64,000 nucleotides of DNA from Sediminibacterium ginsengisoli (lineage in GTDB: Bacteria > Bacteroidota > Bacteroidia > Chitinophagales > Chitinophagaceae): positions 70,586 through 134,585 of the forward strand of contig NZ_FUWH01000009.1 of the NCBI RefSeq assembly GCF_900167075.1, read 5' to 3'. Below, piece by piece: positions 61,557 through 64,000 of the stretch (the stretch's first letter is position 1; the number at the start of each line of letters is the position of its first letter). Made by a program: the position numbers and the translations under genes. Below the pieces are notes generated by a model. That model saw only the letters and a list, made by a program, of their open reading frames with translations, made no database searches and had not been told where the DNA came from.

Positions 61557-63230
61557 TCAGGGTTTGCCGTCCAGGTCTGCGATCACATAGCGCGTCACTT
61601 CTTTTTCCCGGGTTGCGGGGTTCAGAAATGGAAGCGTCAGCATGGTTATGCCGAAATATTCTCCTTCAAATATAGTCTTCATTGCAGGAAATTGTTGCTG
61701 CAATGTAGAAAGACTGTCTTTTTCGGTGAGTACCACTTCATCCGGCCTCAGCTGGTCTGCGGTTTCCTTTCTGCGGATGATATGCTGTGCATAAAAATGC
61801 AGTGCCCTGCTTTCCATGATCTTATACTGCACCAGTTTTGCCGGGTCTATTTTCTGCTCCTGCAAAACTGCCGCCGCAGTATTTCCCAGCTGGTACTTCA
61901 AAAGATTCGGATAAAAGAAACTGTTCAGGAAAATATTGATTCCCGCCACGGTAAAGAAAGCGGTTTTCAGCAATAAAGGCAATCCCCCGTTACGGTTACG
62001 GAAAAGCATATACAATAACGCCAGCAATCCAGCCGCCGCAGCAGCAGCAATAACCCGGGGAATATTTTTAAATACGAATGTCATCAGCACTATAAGCGCG
62101 CACCATAGCAGTACAAAGATCACAGCATGTATCACCAGTACCGGCTTCTTCCATTCTTTCAGGTTTTCGGTGAATAACAGGCTGTGCAGGAAACGCGCCG
62201 TTATAACCGATGCCAGCGGAAACACAACAAAAATATAATGTGGCAGCTGTGCCTGGCTCCTTGCCAGCACGCAATACGTAAGGATAAATCCGCCTGTTGT
62301 AATACATTCTTCCGTTTTACCCAGCCTGAACCTTTTCCTTATGATATCACGGCAGGCAAAAACCAGTCCTGCCAGGAACAGAATGATCCAGGGTATAAAG
62401 CTCCACAGCATATTTTCCAGCAGGAACGTGAAATAACTCATTTCATGGTACTGGTTCTCGCCCGTGTAACGGCCGAAACTTTGCGTCCAGTAGTAAAAAC
62501 GAAGCCCCGACTGAATGGGCACGCCATTCACTATTTTACCGGGATGAAGGTCGTACTGCTGGTATAACCCAATACTCATCGGCACAAGCAGTAATGCTAT
62601 CAGTAAAAGACCGGGTATGTACTCCCAGCGGAAATACTGTTTCCATTCCCTGCGTAAAGCAAAATGAGGTACAAATGCAAATACCGGGACCATCAGCGCA
62701 ATCGGGCCTTTGGTCATCATACCACCCGCAATAGCGGCAAATGCGCCGAGAAAATGGGTCCATTTCCTGTTCTCATACCATTCTGCCATCTGCCAGAGGC
62801 TGAATGCCACCCAGCCCATCAGCATCGTATCGCAGCGCACATCGTGCATGAGGAGGAACATAGCCTGAGAGGATGCCAGCACCAGTGCGCTCAGCTGCGC
62901 GATGGTTTTGTTATAAAAAAGAAGCGCAAGCCTGTAAGTGCTGTACACCGCCAGCATGGCGAACAACATGGACGGAATACGATACGCCCAGTCGTGCACA
63001 CCAAAGATCTTCATACTGATGGCCGAAAGCCAGAACAGCATCGGCGGCTTATCCAGGTAATCCTTACCGAGGTCGTACACCTGCAGGAAGCTGACGTTAT
63101 CGAGCATTTCCCGGCTGATGGAAGCATATTGGGCGGCATCGATGTCCATAACAGGTATGAATATCATTCCCAGCAGCCAGGCCAGCAGGCAGGACGCAAG
63201 GACAAGCAGCATAGTTCGGTTGGTGATCAT
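61557..63230 (-). CDS. Glycosyltransferase family 39 (ArnT-like) membrane protein
   Basis: The 557-aa protein has about a dozen membrane helices and starts with a helix followed by MDIDAAQYASISREML, the periplasmic loop with the acidic pair used by GT39 enzymes; KPPMLFWLSAISMKIFG follows. It is expected to move a sugar from an undecaprenyl phosphate carrier to lipid A or another acceptor. It overlaps the PAP2 phosphatase gene by 4 nt, which suggests joint work in lipid-linked sugar or lipid A modification (inference). Confidence 0.9.
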   Translation of the reverse strand: MITNRTMLLVLASCLLAWLLGMIFIPVMDIDAAQYASISREMLDNVSFLQVYDLGKDYLDKPPMLFWLSAISMKIFGVHDWAYRIPSMLFAMLAVYSTYRLALLFYNKTIAQLSALVLASSQAMFLLMHDVRCDTMLMGWVAFSLWQMAEWYENRKWTHFLGAFAAIAGGMMTKGPIALMVPVFAFVPHFALRREWKQYFRWEYIPGLLLIALLLVPMSIGLYQQYDLHPGKIVNGVPIQSGLRFYYWTQSFGRYTGENQYHEMSYFTFLLENMLWSFIPWIILFLAGLVFACRDIIRKRFRLGKTEECITTGGFILTYCVLARSQAQLPHYIFVVFPLASVITARFLHSLLFTENLKEWKKPVLVIHAVIFVLLWCALIVLMTFVFKNIPRVIAAAAAAGLLALLYMLFRNRNGGLPLLLKTAFFTVAGINIFLNSFFYPNLLKYQLGNTAAAVLQEQKIDPAKLVQYKIMESRALHFYAQHIIRRKETADQLRPDEVVLTEKDSLSTLQQQFPAMKTIFEGEYFGITMLTLPFLNPATREKEVTRYVIADLDGKP

Positions 63231-63862
63231 GCAAGACCGGATTGAGGGTTGACGATATCGGCAAGCCCGGTTTTTTTATTGAAGAAAGTTGCGGTCAGGT
63301 AGCCGACCAGGCAACCTAAAAGACTTCCGCAGAAAACATCCACAGGGTAATGTACGCCTACATAAACCTGCCCGTAAGCGATGGTAGCCGCCCAGGCGAA
63401 CATCAGCCAGCCCCATTTGCCCGTAATGGCCCTTGTAGTAATGAATACGTACATGGCAAACCCGAAATGGTTGGTGGCGTGGGAAGAAGTAAAGCTGTAG
63501 CCGCTTCCGCAATGATCCAGCAGCAGGCGAACCTGTGTGGCCATATAGGGATCGTTGCACGGACGCAGGCGCAGTACCCAGTGTTTGATCACGGTACTGC
63601 TCAGCTGGTCGGTAATGACAACGGTTACGATTGCGAAAAATATCCAGGTCAGTGCTTTCTTCCCGAAATTAAACAGGGCAAAAACGATAAAGAAAAGGTA
63701 TAAAGGCACCCAGGCAGTTGCTTCGCGCCACCAGGGATAGACAGCGTCGAGCAGGCTGCTGGTCCACTGCCTGTTGATCTTCAGGAACAGCTGCCTGTCC
63801 AGTTCGTCGAGCCGGTTCAGCAGGTTGTTGAAAAAGGAGCTCAGCAAGGCAAAATTGATCAT
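63227..63862 (-). CDS. PAP2 family membrane phosphatase
   Basis: The 211-aa protein has the PAP2 motifs: KHWVLRLRP (93-101, KX6RP), SSHA (126-129, in place of PSGH) and VYVGVHYPVD (His171, Asp175). Six membrane helices carry them. Such enzymes remove phosphate from undecaprenyl diphosphate or lipid A. The substrate here cannot be told. It starts 33 nt before a cut gene and overlaps the GT39 gene downstream by 4 nt. Confidence 0.92.
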   Translation of the reverse strand: MINFALLSSFFNNLLNRLDELDRQLFLKINRQWTSSLLDAVYPWWREATAWVPLYLFFIVFALFNFGKKALTWIFFAIVTVVITDQLSSTVIKHWVLRLRPCNDPYMATQVRLLLDHCGSGYSFTSSHATNHFGFAMYVFITTRAITGKWGWLMFAWAATIAYGQVYVGVHYPVDVFCGSLLGCLVGYLTATFFNKKTGLADIVNPQSGLA

Positions 63863-63918
63863 AGCTATGTAAAGTTAACGCAAGGCGTATACACGGAAAA
63901 ATTACGGATCGTTTCTGT

Positions 63919-64000
63919 TTATTTCCTGGCTACGATGATCATTCTTGGCGATTGCCGTACATCATATCTCCCCAGCTGGTAATCGCCGAAAACTTCCTGT
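63919..64000 (-). CDS. C-terminal end of a probable SAM-dependent methyltransferase
   Basis: Only the last 27 residues are visible (EVFGDYQLGRYDVRQSPRMI, then IVARK and a TAA at 63919-63921). The G-D-Y and S-P-R-M-I-I-V-A patterns resemble the last strands of class I methyltransferases common in Bacteroidota. The catalytic part lies beyond the window, so the call rests on the tail only. It lies 57 nt upstream of the PAP2 gene on the same strand. Confidence 0.5.
   Translation of the reverse strand, partial: QEVFGDYQLGRYDVRQSPRMIIVARK

Overview
The window comes from a chromosome of the phylum Bacteroidota, most likely family Chitinophagaceae (a Chitinophaga-like soil bacterium). The evidence is: secreted enzymes of types common in that family (large PIG-L deacetylase, M14 and M1 peptidases, TlpA-like oxidoreductases); an OmpA protein with thrombospondin type-3 repeats; Bacteroidota-type promoters (TTG, about 19 bp, TAnnTTTG) with few strong Shine-Dalgarno sites; and a complete common aromatic pathway with a fused DAHP synthase/chorismate mutase. 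No tRNA, rRNA, prophage, insertion sequence or CRISPR array was recognised.

Layout. 0-8 kb: an operon of a PIG-L deacetylase, two unannotated-size membrane microproteins (48 and 39 aa) and a sodium:solute symporter cut by the window edge; an M14 peptidase; gamma-glutamyltransferase; a DinB/DUF1572 protein. 8-13 kb: a TamB-like protein with a near-consensus promoter but no canonical start codon in front of its membrane anchor. 13-16 kb: a GT39 glycosyltransferase, aroQ and carA. 16-20 kb: the alpha ribosomal operon infA-rpmJ-rpsM-rpsK-rpsD-rpoA-rplQ, not preceded by secY/map and with a hairpin in every intercistronic spacer. 20-27 kb: a secreted HExxH/propeller/barrel protein, a TlpA-like protein, a tandem-repeat locus, hmgA and a Nudix hydrolase. 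27-31 kb: a YfcE-like phosphoesterase, a 28-bp tandem array, a LytS/LytTR two-component pair and two secreted proteins. 31-34 kb: OmpA-TSP3, RlpA and a lipoprotein.

34-44 kb is the aromatic amino-acid operon, transcribed on the minus strand: pheA, aminotransferase, tyrA, a DEAD-box helicase with its own promoter, DAHP synthase/chorismate mutase, aroB, aroA, aroC and a DUF77 protein. Ahead of pheA is a Phe/Tyr-rich leader peptide (run FYFFFYYFF) followed by an intrinsic terminator and a competing antiterminator. This is a textbook-style ribosome-mediated transcription attenuator and is the strongest discovery in the window.

44-64 kb: a small lipoprotein; an ECF sigma factor coupled to a membrane protein that joins an anti-sigma-like N-terminus to an intact HtrA/trypsin-like protease; a sugar nucleotidyltransferase; a D-cysteine desulfhydrase-like enzyme; lipB; an RluD-like pseudouridine synthase; bioB; a low-GC patch with a frame-split DUF4760-like gene; a c-type cytochrome lipoprotein with a SprB-like domain; two tandem esterases; an M1 peptidase; HupE/UreJ; a DUF6702-like protein; a CNNM/CBS protein; a GT39/PAP2 pair; and the end of a probable methyltransferase. 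Two families of short dispersed hairpin repeats each occur at two loci.
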